DNA of 64,000 bases from Membranipora membranacea (Eukaryota; Bryozoa; Gymnolaemata; Cheilostomatida; Membraniporidae): contig OU612067.1 of NCBI GenBank assembly GCA_914767715.1, forward strand, positions 23,844,162-23,908,161. Direction: 5' to 3'. This document shows, piece by piece, positions 1-10,302 of this stretch. Both the position numbers and the translations under genes were made by a program. The first letter of the stretch is position 1. Every line of letters starts with the position of its first letter. Under the pieces are notes generated by a model. That model made no database searches and was not told where the DNA came from. It worked only from the letters and a program-made list of their open reading frames with translations.

Positions 1-265
1 TAAAGATTCGAGAGAGTTTTAATTTTTGATGCTGCAGTATGGCATGTTTTTTTTTTAGCAAAAGTGACCCTAATTAAAACGGACGCTGACGGAGAATGAA
101 AAGCCGCAGAGGCAAACGGTTTGCTGATTCGAGATAAGCAGGAGTTGCTCCTCCTCCTGAGGTGAGTTAGAAGCAAATCTATTTTTTGATCTGAGCGAAA
201 AAAAAGCGTGATACCCACCCTTGGTATTATTTTGAAAATTTCAAGTCAGCTTATTTACCACCCTA
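1..265. repeat. Left partial monomer
   Basis: The window opens at base 71 of a monomer (TAAAGATTCG) and runs 265 bases to its end. It has the A8 tract, so it is the tail of a 335-bp monomer. The array therefore continues to the left of the window. Confidence 0.95.
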
Positions 266-3200
266 TTAATCCGAGGATTCCAATATTCTGGATTTTGAAT
301 AAGGCCGATAAGAGCTTGAACTGGTTGGAGTTTGATAAAGATTCGAGAGAGTTTTAATTTTTGATGCTGCAGTATGGCATGTTTTTTTTTTAGCAAAAGT
401 GACCCTAATTAAAACGGACGCTGACGGAGAATGAAAAGCCGCAGAGGCAAACGGTTTGCTGATTCGAGATAAGCAGGAGTTGCTCCTCCTCCTGAGGTGA
501 GTTAGAAGCAAATCTATTTTTTGATCTGAGCGAAAAAAAGCGTGATACCCACCCTTGGTATTATTTTGAAAATTTCAAGTCAGCTTATTTACCACCCTAT
601 TAATCCGAGGATTCCAATATTCTGGATTTTGAATAAGGCCGATAAGAGCTTGAACTGGTTGGAGTTTGATAAAGATTCGAGAGAGTTTTAATTTTTGATG
701 CTGCAGTATGGCATGTTTTTTTTTTAGCAAAAGTGACCCTAATTAAAACGGACGCTGACGGAGAATGAAAAGCCGCAGAGGCAAACGGTTTGCTGATTCG
801 AGATAAGCAGGAGTTGCTCCTCCTCCTGAGGTGAGTTAGAAGCAAATCTATTTTTTGATCTGAGCGAAAAAAAAGCGTGATACCCACCCTTGGTATTATT
901 TTGAAAATTTCAAGTCAGCTTATTTACCACCCTATTAATCCGAGGATTCCAATATTCTGGATTTTGAATAAGGCCGATAAGAGCTTGAACTGGTTGGAGT
1001 TTGATAAAGATTCGAGAGAGTTTTAATTTTTGATGCTGCAGTATGGCATGTTTTTTTTTTAGCAAAAGTGACCCTAATTAAAACGGACGCTGACGGAGAA
1101 TGAAAAGCCGCAGAGGCAAACGGTTTGCTGATTCGAGATAAGCAGGAGTTGCTCCTCCTCCTGAGGTGAGTTAGAAGCAAATCTATTTTTTGATCTGAGC
1201 GAAAAAAAGCGTGATACCCACCCTTGGTATTATTTTGAAAATTTCAAGTCAGCTTATTTACCACCCTATTAATCCGAGGATTCCAATATTCTGGATTTTG
1301 AATAAGGCCGATAAGAGCTTGAACTGGTTGGAGTTTGATAAAGATTCGAGAGAGTTTTAATTTTTGATGCTGCAGTATGGCATGTTTTTTTTTTAGCAAA
1401 AGTGACCCTAATTAAAACGGACGCTGACGGAGAATGAAAAGCCGCAGAGGCAAACGGTTTGCTGATTCGAGATAAGCAGGAGTTGCTCATCCTCCTGAGG
1501 TGAGTTAGAAGCAAATCTATTTTTTGATCTGAGCGAAAAAAAAGCGTGATACCCACCCTTGGTATTATTTTGAAAATTTCAAGTCAGCTTATTTACCACC
1601 CTATTAATCCGAGGATTCCAATATTCTGGATTTTGAATAAGGCCGATAAGAGCTTGAACTGGTTGGAGTTTGATAAAGATTCGAGAGAGTTTTAATTTTT
1701 GATGCTGCAGTATGGCATGTTTTTTTTTTAGCAAAAGTGACCCTAATTAAAACGGACGCTGACGGAGAATGAAAAGCCGCAGAGGCAAACGGTTTGCTGA
1801 TTCGAGATAAGCAGGAGTTGCTCCTCCTCCTGAGGTGAGTTAGAAGCAAATCTATTTTTTGATCTGAGCGAAAAAAAAGCGTGATACCCACCCTTGGTAT
1901 TATTTTGAAAATTTCAAGTCAGCTTATTTACCACCCTATTAATCCGAGGATTCCAATATTCTGGATTTTGAATAAGGCCGATAAGAGCTTGAACTGGTTG
2001 GAGTTTGATAAAGATTCGAGAGAGTTTTAATTTTTGATGCTGCAGTATGGCATGTTTTTTTTTTAGCAAAAGTGACCCTAATTAAAACGGACGCTGACGG
2101 AGAATGAAAAGCCGCAGAGGCAAACGGTTTGCTGATTCGAGATAAGCAGGAGTTGCTCCTCCTCCTGAGGTGAGTTAGAAGCAAATCTATTTTTTGATCT
2201 GAGCGAAAAAAAAGCGTGATACCCACCCTTGGTATTATTTTGAAAATTTCAAGTCAGCTTATTTACCACCCTATTAATCCGAGGATTCCAATATTCTGGA
2301 TTTTGAATAAGGCCGATAAGAGCTTGAACTGGTTGGAGTTTGATAAAGATTCGAGAGAGTTTTAATTTTTGATGCTGCAGTATGGCATGTTTTTTTTTTA
2401 GCAAAAGTGACCCTAATTAAAACGGACGCTGACGGAGAATGAAAAGCCGCAGAGGCAAACGGTTTGCTGATTCGAGATAAGCAGGAGTTGCTCCTCCTCC
2501 TGAGGTGAGTTAGAAGCAAATCTATTTTTTGATCTGAGCGAAAAAAAGCGTGATACCCACCCTTGGTATTATTTTGAAAATTTCAAGTCAGCTTATTTAC
2601 CACCCTATTAATCCGAGGATTCCAATATTCTGGATTTTGAATAAGGCCGATAAGAGCTTGAACTGGTTGGAGTTTGATAAAGATTCGAGAGAGTTTTAAT
2701 TTTTGATGCTGCAGTATGGCATGTTTTTTTTTTAGCAAAAGTGACCCTAATTAAAACGGACGCTGACGGAGAATGAAAAGCCGCAGAGGCAAACGGTTTG
2801 CTGATTCGAGATAAGCAGGAGTTGCTCCTCCTCCTGAGGTGAGTTAGAAGCAAATCTATTTTTTGATCTGAGCGAAAAAAAAGCGTGATACCCACCCTTG
2901 GTATTATTTTGAAAATTTCAAGTCAGCTTATTTACCACCCTATTAATCCGAGGATTCCAATATTCTGGATTTTGAATAAGGCCGATAAGAGCTTGAACTG
3001 GTTGGAGTTTGATAAAGATTCGAGAGAGTTTTAATTTTTGATGCTGCAGTATGGCATGTTTTTTTTTTAGCAAAAGTGACCCTAATTAAAACGGACGCTG
3101 ACGGAGAATGAAAAGCCGCAGAGGCAAACGGTTTGCTGATTCGAGATAAGCAGGAGTTGCTCCTCCTCCTGAGGTGAGTTAGAAGCAAATCTATTTTTTG

Positions 3201-3945
3201 ATCTGAGCGAAAAAAAGCGTGATACCCACCCTTGGTATTATTTTGAAAATTTCAAGTCAGCTTATTTACCACCCTATTAATCCGAGGATTCCAATATTCT
3301 GGATTTTGAATAAGGCCGATAAGAGCTTGAACTGGTTGGAGTTTGATAAAGATTCGAGAGAGTTTTAATTTTTGATGCTGCAGTATGGCATGTTTTTTTT
3401 TTAGCAAAAGTGACCCTAATTAAAACGGACGCTGACGGAGAATGAAAAGCCGCAGAGGCAAACGGTTTGCTGATTCGAGATAAGCAGGAGTTGCTCCTCC
3501 TCCTGAGGTGAGTTAGAAGCAAATCTATTTTTTGATCTGAACGAAAAAAAAGCGTGATACCCACCCTTGGTATTATTTTGAAAATTTCAAGTCAGCTTAT
3601 TTACCACCCTATTAATCCGAGGATTCCAATATTCTGGATTTTGAATAAGGCCGATAAGAGCTTGAACTGGTTGGAGTTTGATAAAGATTCGAGAGAGTTT
3701 TAATTTTTGATGCTGCAGTATGGCATGTTTTTTTTTTAGCAAAAGTGACCCTAATTAAAACGGACGCTGACGGAGAATGAAAAGCCGCAGAGGCAAACGG
3801 TTTGCTGATTCGAGATAAGCAGGAGTTGCTCCTCCTCCTGAGGTGAGTTAGAAGCAAATCTATTTTTTGATCTGAGCGAAAAAAAGCGTGATACCCACCC
3901 TTGGTATTATTTTGAAAATTTCAAGTCAGCTTATTTACCACCCTA

Positions 3946-6287
3946 TTAATCCGAGGATTCCAATATTCTGGATTTTGAATAAGGCCGATAAGAGCTTGAA
4001 CTGGTTGGAGTTTGATAAAGATTCGAGAGAGTTTTAATTTTTGATGCTGCAGTATGGCATGTTTTTTTTTTAGCAAAAGTGACCCTAATTAAAACGGACG
4101 CTGACGGAGAATGAAAAGCCGCAGAGGCAAACGGTTTGCTGATTCGAGATAAGCAGGAGTTGCTCCTCCTCCTGAGGTGAGTTAGAAGCAGATCTATTTT
4201 TTGATCTGAGCGAAAAAAAGCGTGATACCCACCCTTGGTATTATTTTGAAAATTTCAAGTCAGCTTATTTACCACCCTATTAATCCGAGGATTCCAATAT
4301 TCTGGATTTTTGAATAAGGCCGATAAGAGCTTGAACTGGTTGGAGTTTGATAAAGATTCGAGAGAGTTTTAATTTTTGATGCTGCAGTATGGCATGTTTT
4401 TTTTTTAGCAAAAGTGACCCTAATTAAAACGGACGCTGACGGAGAATGAAAAGCCGCAGAAGCAAACGGTTTGCTGATTCGAGATAAGCAGGAGTTGCTC
4501 CTCCTCCTGAGGTGAGCTAGAAGCAAATCTATTTTTTGATCTGAGCGAAAAAAAAGCGTGATACCCACCCTTGGTATTATTTTGAAAATTTCAAGTCAGC
4601 TTATTTACCACCCTATTAATCCGAGGATTCCAATATTCTGGATTTTGAATAAGGCCGATAAGAGCTTGAACTGGTTGGAGTTTGATAAAGATTCGAGAGA
4701 GTTTTAATTTTTGATGCTGCAGTATGGCATGTTTTTTTTTTAGCAAAAGTGACCCTAATTAAAACGGACGCTGACGGAGAATGAAAAGCCGCAGAGGCAA
4801 ACGGTTTGCTGATTCGAGATAAGCAGGAGTTGCTCCTCCTCCTGAGGTGAGTTAGAAGCAAATCTATTTTTTGATCTGAGCGAAAAAAAGCGTGATACCC
4901 ACCCTTGGTATTATTTTGAAAATTTCAAGTCAGCTTATTTACCACCCTATTAATCCGAGGATTCCAATATTCTGGATTTTGAATAAGGCCGATAAGAGCT
5001 TGAACTGGTTGGAGTTTGATAAAGATTCGAGAGAGTTTTAATTTTTGATGCTGCAGTATGGCATGTTTTTTTTTTAGCAAAAGTGACCCTAATTAAAACG
5101 GACGCTGACGGAGAATGAAAAGCCGCAGAGGCAAACGGTTTGCTGATTCGAGATAAGCAGGAGTTGCTCCTCCTCCTGAGGTGAGTTAGAAGCAAATCTA
5201 TTTTTTGATCTGAGCGAAAAAAAAGCGTGATACCCACCCTTGGTATTATTTTGAAAATTTCAAGTCAGCTTATTTACCACCCTATTAATCCGAGGATTCC
5301 AATATTCTGGATTTTGAATAAGGCCGATAAGAGCTTGAACTGGTTGGAGTTTGATAAAGATTCGAGAGAGTTTTAATTTTTGATGCTGCAGTATGGCATG
5401 TTTTTTTTTTAGCAAAAGTGACCCTAATTAAAACGGACGCTGACGGAGAATGAAAAGCCGCAGAGGCAAACGGTTTGCTGATTCGAGATAAGCAGGAGTT
5501 GCTCCTCCTCCTGAGGTGAGTTAGAAGCAAATCTATTTTTTGATCTGAGCGAAAAAAAGCGTGATACCCACCCTTGGTATTATTTTGAAAATTTCAAGTC
5601 AGCTTATTTACCACCCTATTAATCCGAGGATTCCAATATTCTGGATTTTGAATAAGGCCGATAAGAGCTTGAACTGGTTGGAGTTTGATAAAGATTCGAG
5701 AGAGTTTTAATTTTTGATGCTGCAGTATGGCATGTTTTTTTTTTAGCAAAAGTGACCCTAATTAAAACGGACGCTGACGGAGAATGAAAAGCCGCAGAGG
5801 CAAACGGTTTGCTGATTCGAGATAAGCAGGAGTTGCTCCTCCTCCTGAGGTGAGTTAGAAGCAAATCTATTTTTTGATCTGAGCGAAAAAAAAGCGTGAT
5901 ACCCACCCTTGGTATTATTTTGAAAATTTCAAGTCAGCTTATTTACCACCCTATTAATCCGAGGATTCCAATATTCTGGATTTTGAATAAGGCCGATAAG
6001 AGCTTGAACTGGTTGGAGTTTGATAAAGATTCGAGAGAGTTTTAATTTTTGATGCTGCAGTATGGCATGTTTTTTTTTTAGCAAAAGTGACCCTAATTAA
6101 AACGGACGCTGACGGAGAATGAAAAGCCGCAGAGGCAAACGGTTTGCTGATTCGAGATAAGCAGGAGTTGCTCCTCCTCCTGAGGTGAGTTAGAAGCAAA
6201 TCTATTTTTTGATCTGAGCGAAAAAAAGCGTGATACCCACCCTTGGTATTATTTTGAAAATTTCAAGTCAGCTTATTTACCACCCTA
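3946..6287. repeat. 7-mer higher-order repeat, unit 1 (2,342 bp)
   Basis: Lengths are 334, 336, 334, 335, 334, 335, 334. The first monomer carries GCAGATCTATT, creating a BglII site at 4190. The second carries an extra T (GGATTTTTGAA), GCAGAAGC and GTGAGCTAG. The same series restarts at 6288, exactly 2,342 bp on. Confidence 0.9.
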
Positions 6288-8295
6288 TTAATCCGAGGAT
6301 TCCAATATTCTGGATTTTGAATAAGGCCGATAAAAGCTTGAACTGGTTGGAGTTTGATAAAGATTCGAGAGAGTTTTAATTTTTGATGCTGCAGTATGGC
6401 ATGTTTTTTTTTTAGCAAAAGTGACCCTAATTAAAACGGACGCTGACGGAGAATGAAAAGCCGCAGAGGCAAACGGTTTGCTGATTCGAGATAAGCAGGA
6501 GTTGCTCCTCCTCCTGAGGTGAGTTAGAAGCAGATCTATTTTTTGATCTGAGCGAAAAAAAGCGTGATACCCACCCTTGGTATTATTTTGAAAATTTCAA
6601 GTCAGCTTATTTACCACCCTATTAATCCGAGGATTCCAATATTCTGGATTTTTGAATAAGGCCGATAAGAGCTTGAACTGGTTGGAGTTTGATAAAGATT
6701 CGAGAGAGTTTTAATTTTTGATGCTGCAGTATGGCATGTTTTTTTTTTAGCAAAAGTGACCCTAATTAAAACGGACGCTGACGGAGAATGAAAAGCCGCA
6801 GAAGCAAACGGTTTGCTGATTCGAGATAAGCAGGAGTTGCTCCTCCTCCTGAGGTGAGCTAGAAGCAAATCTATTTTTTGATCTGAGCGAAAAAAAAGCG
6901 TGATACCCACCCTTGGTATTATTTTGAAAATTTCAAGTCAGCTTATTTACCACCCTATTAATCCGAGGATTCCAATATTCTGGATTTTGAATAAGGCCGA
7001 TAAGAGCTTGAACTGGTTGGAGTTTGATAAAGATTCGAGAGAGTTTTAATTTTTGATGCTGCAGTATGGCATGTTTTTTTTTTAGCAAAAGTGACCCTAA
7101 TTAAAACGGACGCTGACGGAGAATGAAAAGCCGCAGAGGCAAACGGTTTGCTGATTCGAGATAAGCAGGAGTTGCTCCTCCTCCTGAGGTGAGTTAGAAG
7201 CAAATCTATTTTTTGATCTGAGCGAAAAAAAAGCGTGATACCCACCCTTGGTATTATTTTGAAAATTTCAAGTCAGCTTATTTACCACCCTATTAATCCG
7301 AGGATTCCAATATTCTGGATTTTGAATAAGGCCGATAAGAGCTTGAACTGGTTGGAGTTTGATAAAGATTCGAGAGAGTTTTAATTTTTGATGCTGCAGT
7401 ATGGCATGTTTTTTTTTTAGCAAAAGTGACCCTAATTAAAACGGACGCTGACGGAGAATGAAAAGCCGCAGAGGCAAACGGTTTGCTGATTCGAGATAAG
7501 CAGGAGTTGCTCCTCCTCCTGAGGTGAGTTAGAAGCAAATCTATTTTTTGATCTGAGCGAAAAAAAGCGTGATACCCACCCTTGGTATTATTTTGAAAAT
7601 TTCAAGTCAGCTTATTTACCACCCTATTAATCCGAGGATTCCAATATTCTGGATTTTGAATAAGGCCGATAAGAGCTTGAACTGGTTGGAGTTTGATAAA
7701 GATTCGAGAGAGTTTTAATTTTTGATGCTGCAGTATGGCATGTTTTTTTTATAGCAAAAGTGACCCTAATTAAAACGGACGCTGACGGAGAATGAAAAGC
7801 CGCAGAGGCAAACGGTTTGCTGATTCGAGATAAGCAGGAGTTGCTCCTCCTCCTGAGGTGAGTTAGAAGCAAATCTATTTTTTGATCTGAGCGAAAAAAA
7901 AGCGTGATACCCACCCTTGGTATTATTTTGAAAATTTCAAGTCAGCTTATTTACCACCCTATTAATCCGAGGATTCCAATATTCTGGATTTTGAATAAGG
8001 CCGATAAGAGCTTGAACTGGTTGGAGTTTGATAAAGATTCGAGAGAGTTTTAATTTTTGATGCTGCAGTATGGCATGTTTTTTTTTTAGCAAAAGTGACC
8101 CTAATTAAAACGGACGCTGACGGAGAATGAAAAGCCGCAGAGGCAAACGGTTTGCTGATTCGAGATAAGCAGGAGTTGCTCCTCCTCCTGAGGTGAGTTA
8201 GAAGCAAATCTATTTTTTGATCTGAGCGAAAAAAAGCGTGATACCCACCCTTGGTATTATTTTGAAAATTTCAAGTCAGCTTATTTACCACCCTA
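6288..8295. repeat. 7-mer higher-order repeat, unit 2, one monomer deleted (2,008 bp)
   Basis: Lengths are 334, 336, 335, 334, 335, 334: the 7-mer series missing the 334-bp monomer that should follow the 336-bp one. The BglII marker is at 6532 and the extra-T monomer starts at 6622. The intact version at 19674-22015 shows this copy lost a unit, most simply by unequal exchange. A7751 is private. Confidence 0.85.
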
Positions 8296-9401
8296 TTAAT
8301 CCGAGGATTCCAATATTCTGGATTTTGAATAAGGCCGATAAGAGCTTGAACTGGTTGGAGTTTGATAAAGATTCGAGAGAGTTTTAATTTTTGAAGCTGC
8401 AGTATGGCATGTTTTTTTTTTAGCAAAAGTGACCCTAATTAAAACGGACGCTGACGGAGAATGAAAAGCCGCAGAGGCAAACGGTTTGCTGATTCGAGAT
8501 AAGCAGGAGTTGCTCCTCCTCCTGAGGTGAGTTAGAAGCAAATCTATTTTTTGATCTGAGCGAAAAAAAAGCGTGATACCCACCCTTGGTATTATTTTGA
8601 AAATTTCAAGTCAGCTTATTTACCACCCTATTAATCCGAAGATTCCAATATTCTGGATTTTGAATAAGGCCGATAAGAGCTTGAACTGGTTGGAGTTTGA
8701 TAAAGATTCGAGAGAGTTTTAATTTTTGATGCTGCAGTATGGCATGTTTTTTTTTTAGCAAAAGTGACCCTAATTAAAACGGACGCTGACGGAGAATGAA
8801 AAGCCGCAGAGGCAAACGGTTTGCTGATTCGAGATAAGCAGGAGTTGCTCCTCCTCCTGAGGTGAGTTAGAAGCAAATCTATTTTTTGATCTGAGCGAAA
8901 AAAAAGCGTGATACCCACCCTTGGTATTATTTTGAAAATTTCAAGTCAGCTTATTTACCACCCTATTAATCCGATGATTCCAATATTCTGGATTTTGAAT
9001 AAGGCCGATAAGAGCTTGAACTGGTTGGAGTTTGATAAAGATTCGAGAGAGTTTTAATTTTTGATGCTGCAGTATGGCATGTTTTTTTTTTAGCAAAAGT
9101 GACCCTAATTAAAACGGACGCTGACGGAGAATGAAAAGCCGCAGAGGCAAACGGTTTGCTGATTCGAGATAAGCAGGAGTTGCTCCTCCTCCTGAGGTGA
9201 GTTAGAAGCAAATCTATTTTTTGATCTGAGCGAAAAAAAAGCGTGATACCCACCCTTGGTATTATTTTGAAAATTTCAAGTCAGCTTATTTACCACCCTA
9301 TTAATCCGAGGATTCCAATATTCTGGATTTTGAATAAGGCCGATAAGAGCTTGAACTGGTTGGAGTTTGATAAAGATTCGAGAGAGTTTTAATTTTTGAT
9401 G

Positions 9402-9407
9402 CTGCAG
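9402..9407. other. PstI site CTGCAG (reference copy), once per A monomer
   Basis: CTGCAG lies at monomer positions 102-107 in the A monomers I checked. It is lost in the monomer at 9971 (GCTGCTGTAT) and in all B monomers (TTGCCG). PstI digestion should therefore give a 335-bp ladder from A and a large resistant block from B. Confidence 0.9.
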
Positions 9408-9416
9408 TATGGCATG

Positions 9417-9426
9417 TTTTTTTTTT
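9417..9426. repeat. T10 homopolymer tract (reference copy), length-variable
   Basis: Each A monomer has T10 between GGCATG and AGCAAAAG. Variants are useful markers. T9 occurs in the monomers at 34734, 42432, 45446, 48460, 56163 and 57167. T11 occurs at 16997 and 54823. T10 with the following A lost occurs at 54489 and 55159. A T-to-A change lies at 7751. About half of the B monomers read TTTGTTTTTT instead. Confidence 0.9.
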
Positions 9427-9496
9427 AGCAAAAGTGACCCTAATTAAAACGGACGCTGACGGAGAATGAAAAGCCGCAGAGGCAAACGGTTTGCTG

Positions 9497-9513
9497 ATTC
9501 GAGATAAGCAGGA
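9497..9513 (+). promoter_or_regulatory. CENP-B-box-like 17-bp motif (reference copy)
   Basis: The sequence ATTCGAGATAAGCAGGA aligns with the mammalian CENP-B box NTTCGNNNNANNCGGGN at 8 of 9 specified bases; the only mismatch is CAGG for CGGG. It sits at monomer positions 197-213 and recurs in essentially every A monomer. Private changes mostly spare it: GAGATA becomes GACATA at wildcard positions in the monomers at 37075 and 39753. The core A becomes G in the monomers at 44776, 54154 and 55493. Subfamily B reads CAGA at the end (7 of 9). The resemblance is seen in the sequence; binding by a CENP-B or pogo-type protein is inference. A rough equal-base estimate of a chance match this good on either strand of a 335-bp unit is about 7%, so this is suggestive only. 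Confidence 0.4.
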
Positions 9514-9522
9514 GTTGCTCCT
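9510..9522. other. Short hairpin AGGAG-TTG-CTCCT
   Basis: There are 5-bp arms around a 3-base loop, overlapping the right end of the CENP-B-like motif and running into the CTC triplet run. It is present in A monomers. In B monomers the left arm reads AGAAG and pairing is weakened. The arms are short, so function is unproven. Confidence 0.5.
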
Positions 9523-9567
9523 CCTCCTGAGGTGAGTTAGAAGCAAATCTATTTTTTGATCTGAGCG

Positions 9568-9575
9568 AAAAAAAA
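9568..9575. repeat. A8 tract (reference copy), A7/A8 length polymorphism
   Basis: GCG-A8-GCG (335-bp monomers) alternates with GCG-A7-GCG (334-bp monomers) over much of 1-42 kb, giving a 669-bp dimer rhythm. To the right of about 42 kb essentially all monomers are A8. Interrupted forms are further markers: AAACAAAA (13247 region), AAAAAAAGG (monomers 24695, 44106, 47120), ATAAAAAA (47790, 50469), ACAAAAAA (48794, 56497) and AAGAAAAA (50804, 52144, 56832). Confidence 0.92.
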
Positions 9576-9580
9576 GCGTG

Positions 9581-9614
9581 ATACCCACCCTTGGTATTAT
9601 TTTGAAAATTTCAA
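9581..9614. other. Pair of adjacent dyad symmetries
   Basis: Two inverted repeats lie side by side: ATACC, 7-base loop, GGTAT (9581-9597), then TTGAAA, one A, TTTCAA (9602-9614). Both recur in nearly all monomers of both subfamilies. Exceptions include a base lost in the first loop in the monomers at 37745 and 40423, and single changes near 17303 and 29017. Dyad symmetry able to form non-B DNA is reported to be enriched in centromeric satellites, especially those lacking CENP-B boxes. Any role here is inference. Confidence 0.55.
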
Positions 9615-9970
9615 GTCAGCTTATTTACCACCCTATTAATCCGAGGATTCCAATATTCTGGATTTTGAATAAGGCCGATAAGAGCTTGAACTGGTTGGAG
9701 TTTGATAAAGATTCGAGAGAGTTTTAATTTTTTATGCTGCAGTATGGCATGTTTTTTTTTTAGCAAAAGTGACCCTAATTAAAACGGACGCTGACGGAGA
9801 ATGAAAAGCCGCAGAGGCAAACGGTTTGCTGATTCGAGATAAGCAGGAGTTGCTCCTCCTCCTGAGGTGAGTTAGAAGCAAATCTATTTTTTGATCTGAG
9901 CGAAAAAAAAGCGTGATACCCACCCTTGGTATTATTTTGAAAATTTCAAGTCAGCTTATTTACCGCCCTA

Positions 9971-10302
9971 TTAATCCGAGGATTCCAATATTCTGGATTT
10001 TGAATAAGGCCGATAAGAGCTTGAACTGGTTGGAGTTTGATAAAGATTCGAGAGAGTTTTAATTTTTGATGCTGCTGTATGGCATGTTTTTTTTTTAGCA
10101 AAAGTCCCTAATTAAAACGGACGCTGACGGAGAATGAAAAGCCGCAGAGGCAAACGGTTTGCTGATTCGAGATAAGCAGGAGTTGCTCCTCCTCCTGAGG
10201 TGAGTTAGAAGCAAATCTATTTTTTGATCTGAGCGAAAAAAAGCGTGATACCCACCCTTGGTATTATTTTGAAAATTTCAAGTCAGCTTATTTACCACCC
10301 TA
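9971..10302. repeat. Aberrant 332-bp monomer
   Basis: This monomer has lost GA in AAAAGTGACCC, has A7, and reads GCTGCTGTAT in place of the PstI site. It immediately follows the G9965 marker and lies at the right edge of duplication copy 1. The matching monomer in copy 2 (23691) has none of these changes. Confidence 0.9.

Larger units (their letters stand above)
9301..9635. repeat. Reference (consensus) subfamily A monomer, 335 bp
   Basis: This copy carries the majority base at every position I compared and serves as reference. Landmarks by monomer position: start motif TTAATCCG 1-8; PstI site 102-107; T10 tract 117-126; CENP-B-box-like motif 197-213; small hairpin AGGAG/CTCCT 210-222; CTC triplet run about 218-228; A8 tract 268-275; dyad ATACC/GGTAT 281-297; dyad TTGAAA/TTTCAA 302-314. 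Composition counted by hand: 131 G+C (39%), G 76 and C 55, 11 CpG. The short string GATTCGAGA occurs twice, about 120 bp apart. I found no similarity between the two halves, so the unit does not look like a doubled 167-bp repeat. Confidence 0.93.
266..9970. repeat. Large duplication, copy 1 (29 monomers)
   Basis: Monomer starts: 266, 600, 935, 1269, 1604, 1939, 2274, 2608, 2943, 3277, 3612, 3946, 4280, 4616, 4950, 5285, 5619, 5954, 6288, 6622, 6958, 7293, 7627, 7962, 8296, 8631, 8966, 9301, 9636. The order of monomer lengths and rare variants matches 13651-23690. Shared markers include CTCAT at 1489, AGATCT at 4190 and 6532, the 336-bp monomers at 4280 and 6622, A8395, A8640, T8975, T9733 and G9965. 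Private changes in this copy include A3541, A6334 and A7751. Relative to copy 2 it lacks one 334-bp monomer just after 6957. The true left edge may lie outside the window; the right edge is near 9970-10300. Confidence 0.9.

Noticed and set aside
9425-9506. Pol III A-box-like TAGCAAAAGTGA followed by B-box-like GATTCGAGAT (tRNA- or SINE-derived origin)
   Set aside because: Both match their consensus only partly: the conserved final bases are missing, and no cloverleaf can be drawn. GATTCGAGA also occurs a second time about 120 bp upstream.
9301-9635. The monomer as two diverged 167-bp halves
   Set aside because: Comparing the halves by eye gave no co-linear similarity; the only shared string, GATTCGAGA, is about 120 bp apart.
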